Of a stretch of 64,000 nt of DNA, positions 1 to 8,954 are shown piece after piece; position 1 is the first letter of the stretch; each line of letters opens with the position of its first letter. Below the pieces are notes generated by a model that saw only the letters and a program-made list of their open reading frames with translations, did not search any database and was not told the origin of the DNA. Origin of the DNA: Stutzerimonas xanthomarina (GTDB taxonomy: Bacteria; Pseudomonadota; Gammaproteobacteria; Pseudomonadales; Pseudomonadaceae); assembly GCF_003935375.1 (NCBI RefSeq), contig NZ_RHQM01000014.1, positions 1-64,000 of the forward strand, given 5' to 3'. Both the position numbers and the translations under genes were made by a program.

Positions 1-947
<947 letters not shown>

Positions 948-997
948 GGCTCCATCCTCTCAAGAGTTGGAGCCTCCGGGAAAGCCGGGGCGGTTCA

Positions 998-2058
998 GCC
1001 TCCAGATCGGCTGTGTTTGTTGGTGAGCGCTTTTTCCCACGTTTGTCGCCTTTAGCCGGATTCTCGTCCACGTTGCCCGCTGGCTCGAAATCATCAGTGG
1101 CGTCCACGCGGTCGATCGGAGCCATGCCGCGCTCGACAATCAAGCCGAACAGATGAGCCACCGTGGTCGGCCGGCCACCTCGCGAGGGGGTCGCATGCAG
1201 CGAATCCCAGCGGTTGCCAATCCGATAGGCATCACCCTCATAGCCTGCAGCCTGGGTGGACCAGTCGATGAACTCCTGACGGCCTTCACCTGCTGTCGCG
1301 TGGTGGCAGGCCATCATCAGGTCTTGCCACTCTTGTCCTTTAAACTCGTCGGGGTCCAAGAGTTCCAGGTTGGCTTCCAGCATCTCTGGCGTCAGTTCGC
1401 CCCACCGGTCATGCCCCGATCCTTCAGGCTTCTTCAGGTGGCACACCTGGAGCATTTCGAGCAGTGAGGTCGGTGCCTCGGGTGTCTCGTCGGGGCCGAG
1501 CAGCCAGAAGTCTGCCTCGTAACGGCGGCCTGTATCGGGGTGGATGGCACCCGGCGCGACCACTTGGCCGCCAGCCGTCTTGAAGTCGATCCCTCGATAG
1601 CCGGCCAGTTTGCCGACAGTGCGGATATCAGCGGGCTTGCGCATGTAGTAATGATGACCGCCGCCGCCGGTGAGGACGTGCGGATAGTGGTCAAGCGACA
1701 GGCCTGCATCTGCAGCCAGGGCTTTGAGCGAATCATCACCGCCATTGCGTGGGTCGACATCAACAACCAGATCGGTCGGGCGCAGGCGAACGCCGAGGTT
1801 TCCAGCATTCTGGCGGGCTTCCGCGATCACCTGTTTGATGTTGTATCGGCGGCGAGTCCATTCCTTATCCCTGGGCGCCTTGCTGCCTGCGCGGAGGGGA
1901 ATCAGTTCGTAGCCAGCGTCAGCGAGAAGGCAAGCATCATCAAACAGTGGTGTCGTTCGCGGAAGTGTGGCGGCATCATTGCTTCCGTAAGTTCCCTTTG
2001 ATGTGCTCTCCTGCAGCCCGCCTTGCCCGCGGGCTTCTTTTTGCCTGTTCATTGGCAA
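998..2058 (-). pseudogene. Bifunctional DNA primase/polymerase, disrupted by IS3
   Basis: About 350 residues remain of a replication protein of the archaeo-eukaryotic primase-polymerase family, common in integrative elements and phages. The N-terminal domain (about residues 35-210) shows the metal-binding VVDVDPRNGGD motif and a GGGGHHYY segment. A PriCT-like region follows around residues 225-320 (EWQDLMMACHHATAGEG). The frame is intact up to the IS3 terminus at 997, after which it reads into IS sequence, so any helicase part is displaced or lost. It overlaps the upstream AlpA/Xis-like gene by 10 bp, indicating translational coupling before disruption. The interruption is seen directly; whether a truncated product is made is unknown. 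Confidence 0.82.
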
Positions 2059-2339
2059 GCCCTCCGCACATATAGGCGAAGCTCGGCCATCTGCGACTGG
2101 TCTTCGCTCCGGCCTTGTCCGTCAGCGTATTCACGAATATCGCCCAGGCGATAACGGATGCCCCTGCCTCCAATGCGAACAAACGCCGGGCCGCCGCCTT
2201 TGCAGCGATACCAGGCGAGGGTGTTTTCCTTGAGGTGCAGGAAGGCGGCAGCCTCCGTGGCAGTCACAAGGGCATCATCAGGGAGGGTATGAAGCTCGAT
2301 CAGCTCATCTGAGGTGGTTGTATTTGGATCGGGTGTCAT
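2049..2339 (-). CDS. AlpA/excisionase-type helix-turn-helix protein
   Basis: A small DNA-binding protein (about 96 residues). Residues 25-75 form a MerR-like winged HTH of the excisionase/AlpA class: VTATEAAAFLHLKENTLAWY, then FVRIGGRGIRYRLGDIREY. Such proteins direct excision or activate integrase genes in P4-like and ICE-like elements. I chose the ATG at 2339 because GAGGA lies 8 nt upstream; an ATG at 2366 would add nine residues without an obvious ribosome binding site. It overlaps the primase-polymerase start, so the two were probably one operon. Confidence 0.75.
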   Translation of the reverse strand: MTPDPNTTTSDELIELHTLPDDALVTATEAAAFLHLKENTLAWYRCKGGGPAFVRIGGRGIRYRLGDIREYADGQGRSEDQSQMAELRLYVRRACQ

Positions 2340-2643
2340 ATCTGCGGTCCTCGGATTTCCCAACACGACGGAACTGTCATGGGGGACATCCGCAGCCGTA
2401 TCGCCGCAGATCGGACCCGGGTCTCTGTTGTCATCCAGAGTGGGTCTCGGCTGTTTTGGCCACCGAAAGCCTTATCGACGATTGCCGCCGACGAACCAAA
2501 TATCTCAAAGATTTGCTTTGGTGCAAACCCTTGTTGCCTGACCGTCCAGGTGCTCGCCTGCCGCGTCGAATCGGTCCGATAGCTCAGCGTCAGGCGAAGC
2601 TGCTCCGCAAGCGTTTAACGCGACCTGAGGAACCCGAGGGCCG
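2340..2643. other. Gap of about 300 bp with no recognised gene
   Basis: Several short frames cross this stretch on both strands but none shows a recognisable domain, a good ribosome binding site or coding-like composition. It lies upstream of the AlpA-like gene and probably holds its promoter. I see nothing else that can be supported. Confidence 0.4.
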
Positions 2644-2765
2644 CAATGTCGGCCACCGCTGCGGCTGCCAAGGCTGAAAACAAAAAAGCCACCCTTTGCA
2701 GGTGGCCTTTTGTATTTGAGTGATGCCCTCAAACCGAATCATACTGCGGCAGGTGGCCGACATTG
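2644..2765. repeat. 14-bp perfect inverted repeat flanking a terminator
   Basis: CAATGTCGGCCACC at 2644-2657 is exactly repeated in inverse orientation at 2752-2765, with 94 bp between. The enclosed segment contains a terminator-like hairpin. The repeat lies about 70 bp from the tRNA-derived attachment fragment, so it may be a recombination-protein site of the integrated element; that role is inference. Confidence 0.6.
2683..2712. terminator. Rho-independent, probably bidirectional terminator
   Basis: GCCACC (2689-2694) pairs with GGTGGC (2701-2706) around a 6-nt loop. It has an A-run to the left and a CTTTTG tract to the right, so it could stop transcription on either strand. Confidence 0.65.
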
Positions 2766-2832
2766 TTGTCTAATTCGTGTTTGGGGCGATCCCCTTGTTT
2801 CAGGCTTACATCGCTGAAAGCCTTGCGGTGTC

Positions 2833-2882
2833 TGGTGCCGGCACCAGGAGTCGAACCCGGGACCTACTGATTACAAGTCAGT
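2833..2882 (-). other. 3' fragment of tRNA-Thr(TGT): attachment-site remnant
   Basis: Read on the minus strand, the segment gives a threonine anticodon stem-loop (ACTGA, loop CTTGTAA, TCAGT), a variable loop, a T-arm with GGTTCGACTCC, and the acceptor end GCCGGCACCA. Everything 5' of the anticodon stem is missing: the match stops at 2882 and unrelated sequence follows. A 3' tRNA half of about 50 nt next to an integrase gene is the classic attachment scar of a site-specific element. No second copy is visible in the window. Confidence 0.85.
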
Positions 2883-3018
2883 ATTACACACCTTTTATCA
2901 ACAGCCTGCGTGGAAAATATTTCCATGCAAGAGTTCTTTTAAATGCCTGAATTAGCTAGGGATTAGCGTAATTACTGGCTTTCGTGGGTGAATATACGCG
3001 CTGTTCAATAAGTAGTCA

Positions 3019-3075
3019 AATCCCTACCCCAACCCTACCCCAAGGACTATAATCCCTACCCCAACCCTACCCCAA
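3019..3075. repeat. Four copies of an 11-bp repeat upstream of the integrase
   Basis: CCCTACCCCAA occurs at 3022-3032, 3033-3043, 3054-3064 and 3065-3075. These form two 25-bp units (3019-3043 and 3051-3075) separated by 7 bp. They end 19 bp before the integrase ATG and lie about 140 bp from the tRNA fragment. Arm-type integrase or Xis binding sites, or an operator for the integrase promoter, are the likely roles. Confidence 0.75.
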
Positions 3076-3094
3076 AAACGGTCAGGATTTCGGT

Positions 3095-4471
3095 ATGAAC
3101 ACGCGCGTCGCCATGAATGAGCACACCCTCAAACGGCTTAAATTTGACCCGCAAAAAGGCCGTGTAGAATACCTCGATCCCCCCATGCCAGGGCACGGTA
3201 CTTTTGGTGTGCGGGTCAACAAGACATGCAAAAGTTTCATCTTCCTGTACAGCTTTCATAACCATCCGCGGCGCCTGACGCTGGGCAATTACCCCGATTT
3301 GTCACTCGCCGAGGCCCGCGCCAAGGCGGCGCAGGCCGCTGAACTGCTCAAGCAGGGGATCGATCCCGGGCAGAAGAAGATTGTCGAGTTGGTCGAGTAC
3401 CGTACGAGCCCGACTTTTGAGGAGGCCGTTGAAAGCTATCTGGACTGGGCCCGGGCCAACAAGAAGTCGTGGCGTGAGGATGAGCGCATGCTGCGCACTG
3501 AGTTTGTACCCCACCTGGGCAGGGCCAAAATCGGTGATGTCAGGCGCAAACAGGTGGTGGCGTTGCTCGATGACAAGGCCAAGACCGCCCCGGTGCAGGC
3601 CAACCGTCTGCTGGCCGTGATCCGCAAAATGTTCAACTTCTGCGTCGAACGCGAGATTCTCGATGCCACACCTCTGGTGCAGATCAAGAAGGTGGCCAAG
3701 GAAACGCCGCGCGAACGCAGTCTCAATCGGCACGAACTGGTGTGGTTTCTGCACCAGTTGGCCGGAGCCTCGCTGACTCAAAACACGCGCTTTGCTCTGT
3801 TGCTGAGTCTGATGCTGGCGCAGCGCTCGGGGCGCATCGTGGCCATGCGCTGGGTCGACTTTGACCTCGATGACCGGATCTGGGATCGCAGTGGCAAGTT
3901 CGAGAAGAACAACAACCCCATTGCCATTCCGCTCTCGGACGATGTGTTGAACATTCTGAATTACCTGCGTGAGCGGCAGATTCAGAAAGTGATGGCGGCA
4001 GACCCTGCGCGTTGGGCTGACAGCAAAACGTTGCCCAGTCCTGGGCAGTATGTGTTTCCTGGACGGTGGCCTGCTAAGCCGCAGACGCAGCCTTCGCTCA
4101 ATCGCGCGATGCGCCGTTTCTACGATGACTATGTGAAGGATTCAGATCGCGTCGAAGAAGAGGGGCTGCTGCGAGTTGCCGATGGCTATCCGCGTCCAAC
4201 CGTGCATGACTTGCGTCGCACGGCGACCACGCACATGTCCAAGCATGGCTTGGGTAAGGAGGTGCGCAGTCGCATCCTCAACCACACAGATTTGTCGGTG
4301 GATGCGATCTATGACCGCTATGCCTACTTTGAAGAAAAGGCAGTGGCTCTCCAAGGGTGGCATACCTATCTGAAGGGGTTGCTGCAGAAGGAGTTTGGTG
4401 ACGTGGATTGGGTTGAGTTCTACGGGCGGCGTATGGAGGCCCAGGTGCCAGACGAGGAGGGCGATGCGTGA
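3095..4471 (+). CDS. Tyrosine-recombinase integrase (DUF4102-type N-terminus)
   Basis: A 458-residue site-specific recombinase for an integrative element. Residues 1-95 form the DUF4102 arm-binding domain (LTLGNYPDLSLAEARAKAA). A SAM-like core-binding domain follows (about 105-190). The C-terminal catalytic domain shows the first Arg in LAQRSGRIVAMRW, HDLRRTATTHM (HxxR), LNHTD and the nucleophile Tyr in YDRYAYFEEKA. The usual Glu after the first Arg (RxGE) is Arg here. It points away from the tRNA-Thr fragment. An in-frame ATG six codons downstream is an alternative start. Length is typical for the family. Confidence 0.92.
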   Translation: MNTRVAMNEHTLKRLKFDPQKGRVEYLDPPMPGHGTFGVRVNKTCKSFIFLYSFHNHPRRLTLGNYPDLSLAEARAKAAQAAELLKQGIDPGQKKIVELVEYRTSPTFEEAVESYLDWARANKKSWREDERMLRTEFVPHLGRAKIGDVRRKQVVALLDDKAKTAPVQANRLLAVIRKMFNFCVEREILDATPLVQIKKVAKETPRERSLNRHELVWFLHQLAGASLTQNTRFALLLSLMLAQRSGRIVAMRWVDFDLDDRIWDRSGKFEKNNNPIAIPLSDDVLNILNYLRERQIQKVMAADPARWADSKTLPSPGQYVFPGRWPAKPQTQPSLNRAMRRFYDDYVKDSDRVEEEGLLRVADGYPRPTVHDLRRTATTHMSKHGLGKEVRSRILNHTDLSVDAIYDRYAYFEEKAVALQGWHTYLKGLLQKEFGDVDWVEFYGRRMEAQVPDEEGDA

Positions 4472-4480
4472 GATTGGCCT

Positions 4481-4511
4481 CTGGGCCGGGGCGTGCTGAG
4501 CCCGGGCCCAG
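4481..4511. terminator. Strong GC hairpin after the integrase gene
   Basis: A 12-bp stem with one mismatch (4481-4492 with 4500-4511) and a 7-nt loop lies between the convergent integrase and hipA genes. No U-tract follows on either strand, so a terminator role is likely from position only. Confidence 0.5.
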
Positions 4512-4535
4512 ACGGCGATGGCGCTGAGGAGGGGG

Positions 4536-5855
4536 CTAGCGCGCGTCAATCGGTCCGAGCTGGCGGGTCATCTCCGCGATCACAATGCTGACGATGGCGC
4601 GCAGCAAGCGCATCTCTCCGGCCAGTGTCGCTTTCAGTGTCGGGCGCTGTGCGGTCAGTACGCTGTTTTCCTGCGCCACTTCTGCCAACAACTGCTTTGC
4701 CTGTGTCGAAACATTACTCACCAAGCGAGTGATCGCTGTGCGGGCTGTTCCGGGTTTGATGCCCATCACCTCGGCAGCGGCCAGCAGCAAGGCCGGGGTC
4801 ACCTGGTTCAGATGCGCTTCGCCCTCGATGGGCCAGGCCAGGGTGACGGCCTGTGGCCAGGTGTCTTTGTCGAACGCGCGGGTGCCGTAGACCGACATGC
4901 ACAGCAGGTCGTAGAACGGTGCCAGGCGGACTTTGGCACCGTAGGTCAGGAAACTGAGGTTTTTCAGGTGCGCGTCTTCGTTGCCGACCAGTACGTTGAA
5001 CACCAGCCACTCGAACAGGGCCAAGCGGGCTACCGCCGCCGGGGCGCAGAGTGCGGCCACCTCGGCCAGTCGGGTGACACTGCCGGCGCTGTACTTGAAC
5101 TCCCGTGACAGCCCCAGCAACTGGCAGGTATCCAGGCAGTGCTGGCGTTGCCAGTGCCCGGCATCGTGGGTGCGGTCAAAGCGCGCCACCAGATAGACCG
5201 GTTCCGGGACATACAGGCGCGTCACTTCGGGCACAGCCAGACCGACACGTTTGGCTAGGGTCATCACGAACCATTCGTTGATGACGGAGTGGGCCCAGGC
5301 CCGGTCCGGGTGATCGGGTTTCAGAATGTGCGTCGAGGGACTGGAGCCCTCCGGGTCGAACAAGGTGCCGTTCCGGTAGATGACCGCCATCTTGTGCTGC
5401 GCTCCGGCCAGCGACATCTTTTTTGCCGAGCGATAGGCCAGCGGTACCTGCGGCATCTGCTGGATACGCTGGGACAGCTCCTCGTAGGGCAGAGGTTTTT
5501 CGCTGCCGTTGGCGGGGCGGGTATCGGGCGGTAGCAAGGTGAGTGAACCGGCGGACTCGGCCCCGTATACCTGCAGCAAGGCAAAGGCATCTTCTACGTT
5601 GGCAGCCGAGGCTTTGGCGAGGAGGGCGCGTTGCCCCTCTTCCGGTAGGAGGTTGTCGAAATACCACTGTACCGGACGGTGGGAGGCGCCGTCGAGGTGT
5701 TCCTCGGGTTGCAGGGGCAAGCCCGGGCACACCGCGAAGGCACTGTTACTGGCCAGCCACGCAGGAGCATAACCGAACGCCCACAGCCCATTCTGCTCGC
5801 GGATGTAGCCCACAAGTGCGTCGTTGATCCAGACGTTCAGGGTGCGCGGGGTCAT
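4536..5855 (-). CDS. hipA: HipA-family serine/threonine kinase toxin
   Basis: A 439-residue kinase of the HipA family; the E. coli member phosphorylates glutamyl-tRNA synthetase and causes persistence. Residues 1-100 are the Couple_hipA N-subdomain (WYFDNLLPEEGQR). The kinase core shows the glycine-rich SLAGAQHKMAV, the ATP-binding Lys in THILKPDH, the catalytic loop NEDAHLKNLSF and the metal-binding APFYDLL. All key residues are present, so it should be active. It overlaps hipB by ATGA. Its place on an integrase-bearing island suggests a stabilisation role, which is inference. The C-terminal 60 residues are longer than in E. coli HipA and not recognised. Confidence 0.9.
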   Translation of the reverse strand: MTPRTLNVWINDALVGYIREQNGLWAFGYAPAWLASNSAFAVCPGLPLQPEEHLDGASHRPVQWYFDNLLPEEGQRALLAKASAANVEDAFALLQVYGAESAGSLTLLPPDTRPANGSEKPLPYEELSQRIQQMPQVPLAYRSAKKMSLAGAQHKMAVIYRNGTLFDPEGSSPSTHILKPDHPDRAWAHSVINEWFVMTLAKRVGLAVPEVTRLYVPEPVYLVARFDRTHDAGHWQRQHCLDTCQLLGLSREFKYSAGSVTRLAEVAALCAPAAVARLALFEWLVFNVLVGNEDAHLKNLSFLTYGAKVRLAPFYDLLCMSVYGTRAFDKDTWPQAVTLAWPIEGEAHLNQVTPALLLAAAEVMGIKPGTARTAITRLVSNVSTQAKQLLAEVAQENSVLTAQRPTLKATLAGEMRLLRAIVSIVIAEMTRQLGPIDAR

Positions 5856-6172
5856 GTGCGTTCACCTTGGGGCGACTTCACTTGCGCCGTAGCGGACGGT
5901 GCCGCCTGCTGCTCGCGGCGTTTGGCGAGGGTGGCTTGGGTGTCCTGGGCATACGGTTCCGGCACCTCTACCGAGACGGTCAGGCCCAGCTCCTGAATCA
6001 CCTGGAAGAGTTTTCCCCATTGCACGGTCTCGCCGCCGCGCTCGACCTTGCCGAGAAAGTTTTCGCTTACGCCGATGCTGCCCGCCGCATCGTCCTGGCG
6101 CATGCGCATGGCCTTTCGGCTGGCGCGGATGATTTCGCCGAGGTCGGCAGGGGACTCAATGTCGAATTTCAT
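5852..6172 (-). CDS. hipB: HipB-type antitoxin, Xre-family repressor
   Basis: A 106-residue antitoxin and autorepressor. An Xre/HTH_3 domain covers about residues 10-65 (LGEIIRASRKAMRMRQDDAAGSIGVSENFLGKVERG). The tail (QATLAKRREQQAAPSATAQ) is low-complexity and probably disordered, as in HipB proteins where the tail is a Lon target. It is first in the hipBA operon and its stop overlaps the hipA start. Palindromes resembling HipB operators lie directly upstream at 6168-6295. Confidence 0.88.
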   Translation of the reverse strand: MKFDIESPADLGEIIRASRKAMRMRQDDAAGSIGVSENFLGKVERGGETVQWGKLFQVIQELGLTVSVEVPEPYAQDTQATLAKRREQQAAPSATAQVKSPQGERT

Positions 6173-6273
6173 AAATCCTCACAAGTGAGCGGTTTTATGG
6201 CTGGTGTAAGGCCATAGGATAAAATTCCGCATGTTCGTAAGGATTTTATATGCTTCGTGCTGATCTGCAACAT

Positions 6274-6295
6274 AATCCTCGCATTCATGAGGATT
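6274..6295. promoter_or_regulatory. Putative HipB operator
   Basis: AATCCTC (6274-6280) and GAGGATT (6289-6295) are perfect inverted arms with an 8-nt spacer, the geometry of the known HipB operator (TATCC, N8, GGATA). Related imperfect elements occur nearer the hipB start: AAATCCTCAC with GTGAGCGG near 6171-6192, and AAATTCC with AAGGATTTT near 6220-6249. Confidence 0.65.
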
Positions 6296-6499
6296 TATAC
6301 GAGATGTGGGCAGAGCGGTTCGCGGTAGAGAAGAAGGCTGTAAATGCTATTGGGCCGGAAGGGGTGACGGCTTGTAGGCGCTGGTGCCGAATAGATCCAC
6401 GTGCCGACGCAAGACTGACCTACCTTTGAGTGGCAAGAATCAAGCACAGACAATGGGTCGCAAGAAATCGGACGGGGCAGTGCCATCTCGGTAACTGGG

Positions 6500-7033
6500 T
6501 CAATTCGGCATCAGCGCCAACAGGACAAGGCGCTGATCTTGCAACTGAGCAGCGGACAGTGGCTACGCGACGGCCTCAACCTGATCATCGGCGGCCCCAC
6601 CGGTGTCGGTAAAACCTGGCTGGCCTGCGCCCTGGCCCACCAGGCCTGCCGAGAGGGCTACAGCGTGCGCTATCTGAGCCTGCCACGTTTGCTGGAAGAA
6701 CTGGGTCTGGCCCATGGCGACGGCCGCTTCGCCAAGCTGATGAGCAGCTACGCCAAGACCGACCTGCTGATCCTCGACGACTGGGGCCTGGCCCCGTTCA
6801 CCGGCGAGCAACGGCGCGACATGCTGGAGCTACTGGACGACCGTTACGGCCAGCGCTCGACCATCGTCACCAGCCAGATGCCGGTGGACAACTGGCACGA
6901 ACTGATCGGCGATCCGACCCTGGCCGATGCCATCCTCGACCGCCTGGTGCACAACGCTTATCGGATCAATCTGAAGGGTGAATCAATGCGCAAACGGACG
7001 AGGAAATTGACGACATCGGGCACATCAGATTAA
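6500..7033 (+). pseudogene. IS21-family helper ATPase IstB, 5'-truncated
   Basis: About 175 residues of an IstB/DnaC-like AAA+ protein, the transposition helper of IS21 elements. Homology begins near 6506 (RQQDKALILQLSSGQW), then Walker A GGPTGVGKTWLACALAHQAC, Walker B LLILDDWGLAPF, sensor region STIVTSQMPVDNWHELIGDP and the usual end INLKGESMRKRTRKL. Intact IstB is about 245-260 residues, so the N-terminal 70-80 residues and the whole istA are missing. The surviving part has an open frame, but the protein is probably non-functional for transposition. Confidence 0.88.
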
Positions 7034-7065
7034 CAATGCCACTCTGCGTCGCTGCGCTCCGACTG

Positions 7066-7157
7066 CCCGGCCGGATGGCCGTGGAGCAGGTGGCCGGATG
7101 TGCGTGGAATACCTGGCCAGATGAGCGTGGACTGGGTGGCCGGATGGCGTGGAATCC
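7066..7157. repeat. IS21-type terminal multiple repeats
   Basis: Four related copies of GTGGCCGGATG-GCGTGGAAT recur about every 22-23 bp (starting near 7068, 7090, 7112 and 7135), directly after istB. IS21-family ends carry such multiple transposase-binding repeats. The last copy abuts IS66 sequence, so this is the right end of the IS21 remnant. Confidence 0.7.
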
Positions 7158-7490
7158 GCACACGATGGCTCGGCCATCAGCAAAGCATTGGATTACAGCC
7201 TCAAACGCTGGACGGCGCTGTCGCGCTATCTCGATGACGGCGCCGTACCCATTGACAATAATTGGGCAGAGAACCAGATCCGGCCATGGGCGTTGGGGCG
7301 CAAGAACTGGCTCTTTGCAGGTTCACTGCGCAGCGGTAAACGGGCAGCGGCGATCATGAGTTTGATCCAGTCAGCTCGACTCAACGGGCATGACCCGTAC
7401 GCCTATTTGAAGGACGTGCTCACGCGTCTGCCGACGCAGCGGGCAAGTGAGATTACGGAGCTGCTGCCGCATAGGTGGCGACTGGTTTAG
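7155..7490 (+). pseudogene. IS66-family transposase, C-terminal fragment
   Basis: The last roughly 110 residues of an IS66 TnpC transposase: ISKALDYSLKRWTALSRYL, VPIDNNWAENQIRPWALGR (the end of the DDE domain with the Glu) and the family C-terminus KDVLTRLPTQRASEITELLPHRW. Full-length proteins are about 500 residues. The fragment begins at the IS21 terminus, consistent with an IS21 insertion into IS66 followed by loss of the left parts. About 100 bp of AT-richer sequence after the stop may include the IS66 end. Confidence 0.88.
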
Positions 7491-7598
7491 TTGCGCAAGA
7501 CGGGATGCCCAGACGCATACTGTAGAACTAACCAATCTACTACCGTATAGCGGTAAAGTGCGATGCCTATTCGCTTACGCTCCAGGCAGGAAAATTGA

Positions 7599-7781
7599 TC
7601 ACCTGAACATATTATTCAGGGAGACGACCTGTGGCAGCGGAGGGTTGCAGTAGTGCGCTGGAGTATTGCAGTAACTCTCGGCCGCCGAGTTTTGCGGTTG
7701 CACCTTAGCGCCGAGCCTGAATTCGGAGCACCCGGCCAGCAGGAAGAGCACGCATGCTACGGTGGTGAAGAGTGATTTCAT
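7599..7781 (-). CDS. Small predicted lipoprotein
   Basis: A 60-residue protein with a clear lipoprotein signal peptide: MKSLFTTVACVLFLLAGC, with lipobox LLAGC and Ser at +2, which predicts sorting to the outer membrane. The mature part has two further cysteines (SYCNTPAHYC) and no recognised domain. GGGGAT lies 6 nt upstream of the ATG. It abuts the IS66 remnant, so the C-terminus may be altered by the insertion. Confidence 0.5.
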   Translation of the reverse strand: MKSLFTTVACVLFLLAGCSEFRLGAKVQPQNSAAESYCNTPAHYCNPPLPQVVSLNNMFR

Positions 7782-7984
7782 GGTATCCCCTTTTTTGTTC
7801 TTGTCGTACTCATTCAGTGGATAACTGAATGGTAGTCAGTATCTGGGCGATGTACATACCTTTGGCTTATCGCGGCAGTGCCACTCATCGGTTCGTTACG
7901 AATCCTGAGTTCAGAATGCTCGTGGGAGGTCAGGGGCTACGTGGAGATCTCGAGACCCCACGGGCTGGCTATCTCCGCCTTAGA

Positions 7985-8848
7985 TCATTCGGATGGGGCA
8001 GGCCGGCGACATTCCAGGTTATCGATCAGGCGTGTCTTGCCGAGGAACGCTGCTACCAGAATCACCAGATCCTGGTCTGTGGCAGCGGCTGCCTGCAGCG
8101 TTCGCGCTGAGCGGATATCCAGGTAGTCCAAGTTGAAACCGGTCTGCTCCAGTGCTGTACCGGTGCTTTGGATCAAGGCGGAAAGATCCTTCTCGCCTCT
8201 CTTAATGGTTTCCACCATCCTCTTGAGATTTTCGTACAAGAGGGGGGCGATATTGCGCTCGGCCGGACTGAGGTAGCCATTGCGCGAAGAGAGCGCAAGG
8301 CCGTCGGCTGCTCGGACTGTCGGTGCGCCCAGGATGCGGACGGGAAAGTTCAGATCCTGGGCCATGGCTCGGATTACGGCCAGTTGCTGGTAGTCCTTCT
8401 GACCGAATATCGCGACATTGGGTTGTACGATATTGAACAGTTTACTGACCACGGTTGCCACTCCTTCGAAATGTCCAGGACGGCTATTGCCGCACAGGTC
8501 TTTGGATACCTCGGGAACCGACACGCTGCAGTGGCTGTGTAGCCCGTTCGGGTACATCTCTTCGGTGCCTGGGATGAATAGCAGGTCACATCCCGCTCGA
8601 GCCAGGGTTTCCCGATCCTCTCGCGGTGTTCTCGGATAGGCCTGCAGATCCTCCCTGGGGCCGAACTGAAGTGGGTTGACGAAGATACTGGTGACCACAA
8701 AGCCGCTTTCCCTGTGAGCCATTTCCAGGAGGGAAAGATGGCCCTGGTGCAGGTTACCCATGGTTGGAACCAGGCCGATGGGCCTGTTCTGCTCCCGAAT
8801 ACTGTGCAGAATGGTGCGTAATTCTTCGATGCTGCCGGTGATGATCAT
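7985..8848 (-). CDS. panC: Pantothenate synthetase
   Basis: Joins pantoate and beta-alanine with ATP to give pantothenate, the precursor of coenzyme A. The 287-residue protein shows the family signatures VPTMGNLHQGHLSLL (HIGH-like), SIFVNPLQFG, FGQKDYQQL and LSSRNGYLSPAER. I start at MIITGSIEELRTIL (8848); upstream codons in the same frame are not conserved in PanC. panC usually lies with panB, which is absent here. It follows an SDR gene by 106 bp on the same strand. In this setting it may raise CoA supply for the CoA-dependent pathway; that link is inference. Confidence 0.92.
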   Translation of the reverse strand: MIITGSIEELRTILHSIREQNRPIGLVPTMGNLHQGHLSLLEMAHRESGFVVTSIFVNPLQFGPREDLQAYPRTPREDRETLARAGCDLLFIPGTEEMYPNGLHSHCSVSVPEVSKDLCGNSRPGHFEGVATVVSKLFNIVQPNVAIFGQKDYQQLAVIRAMAQDLNFPVRILGAPTVRAADGLALSSRNGYLSPAERNIAPLLYENLKRMVETIKRGEKDLSALIQSTGTALEQTGFNLDYLDIRSARTLQAAAATDQDLVILVAAFLGKTRLIDNLECRRPAPSE

Positions 8849-8954
8849 GGGATTTACTCGAGGTCGGTTGGCGGGAACCCATCTGAGGCGGCATGGGTGG
8901 GCGAACCGGTTGCGGCACCTGCTCCATGGTCTGCCAAGACAAATGCCGCTGTGC

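Noticed and set aside
1976-2182. 68-codon minus-strand frame
   Set aside because: It overlaps both the AlpA-like and primase-polymerase genes out of frame and has no recognised features.
2505-2732. 75-codon minus-strand frame near the attachment site
   Set aside because: It spans the terminator hairpin, has no ribosome binding site and no homology.
2833-2882. Functional tRNA-Thr gene
   Set aside because: The D-arm and 5' acceptor strand are absent, so it cannot be a working tRNA.
3019-3075. Possible CRISPR array
   Set aside because: The repeat is 11 bp without unique spacers, and no cas genes are present.
6295-6486. 63-codon minus-strand frame between hipB and istB
   Set aside because: No domain, no ribosome binding site and poor composition; it runs into the truncated IS21 region.
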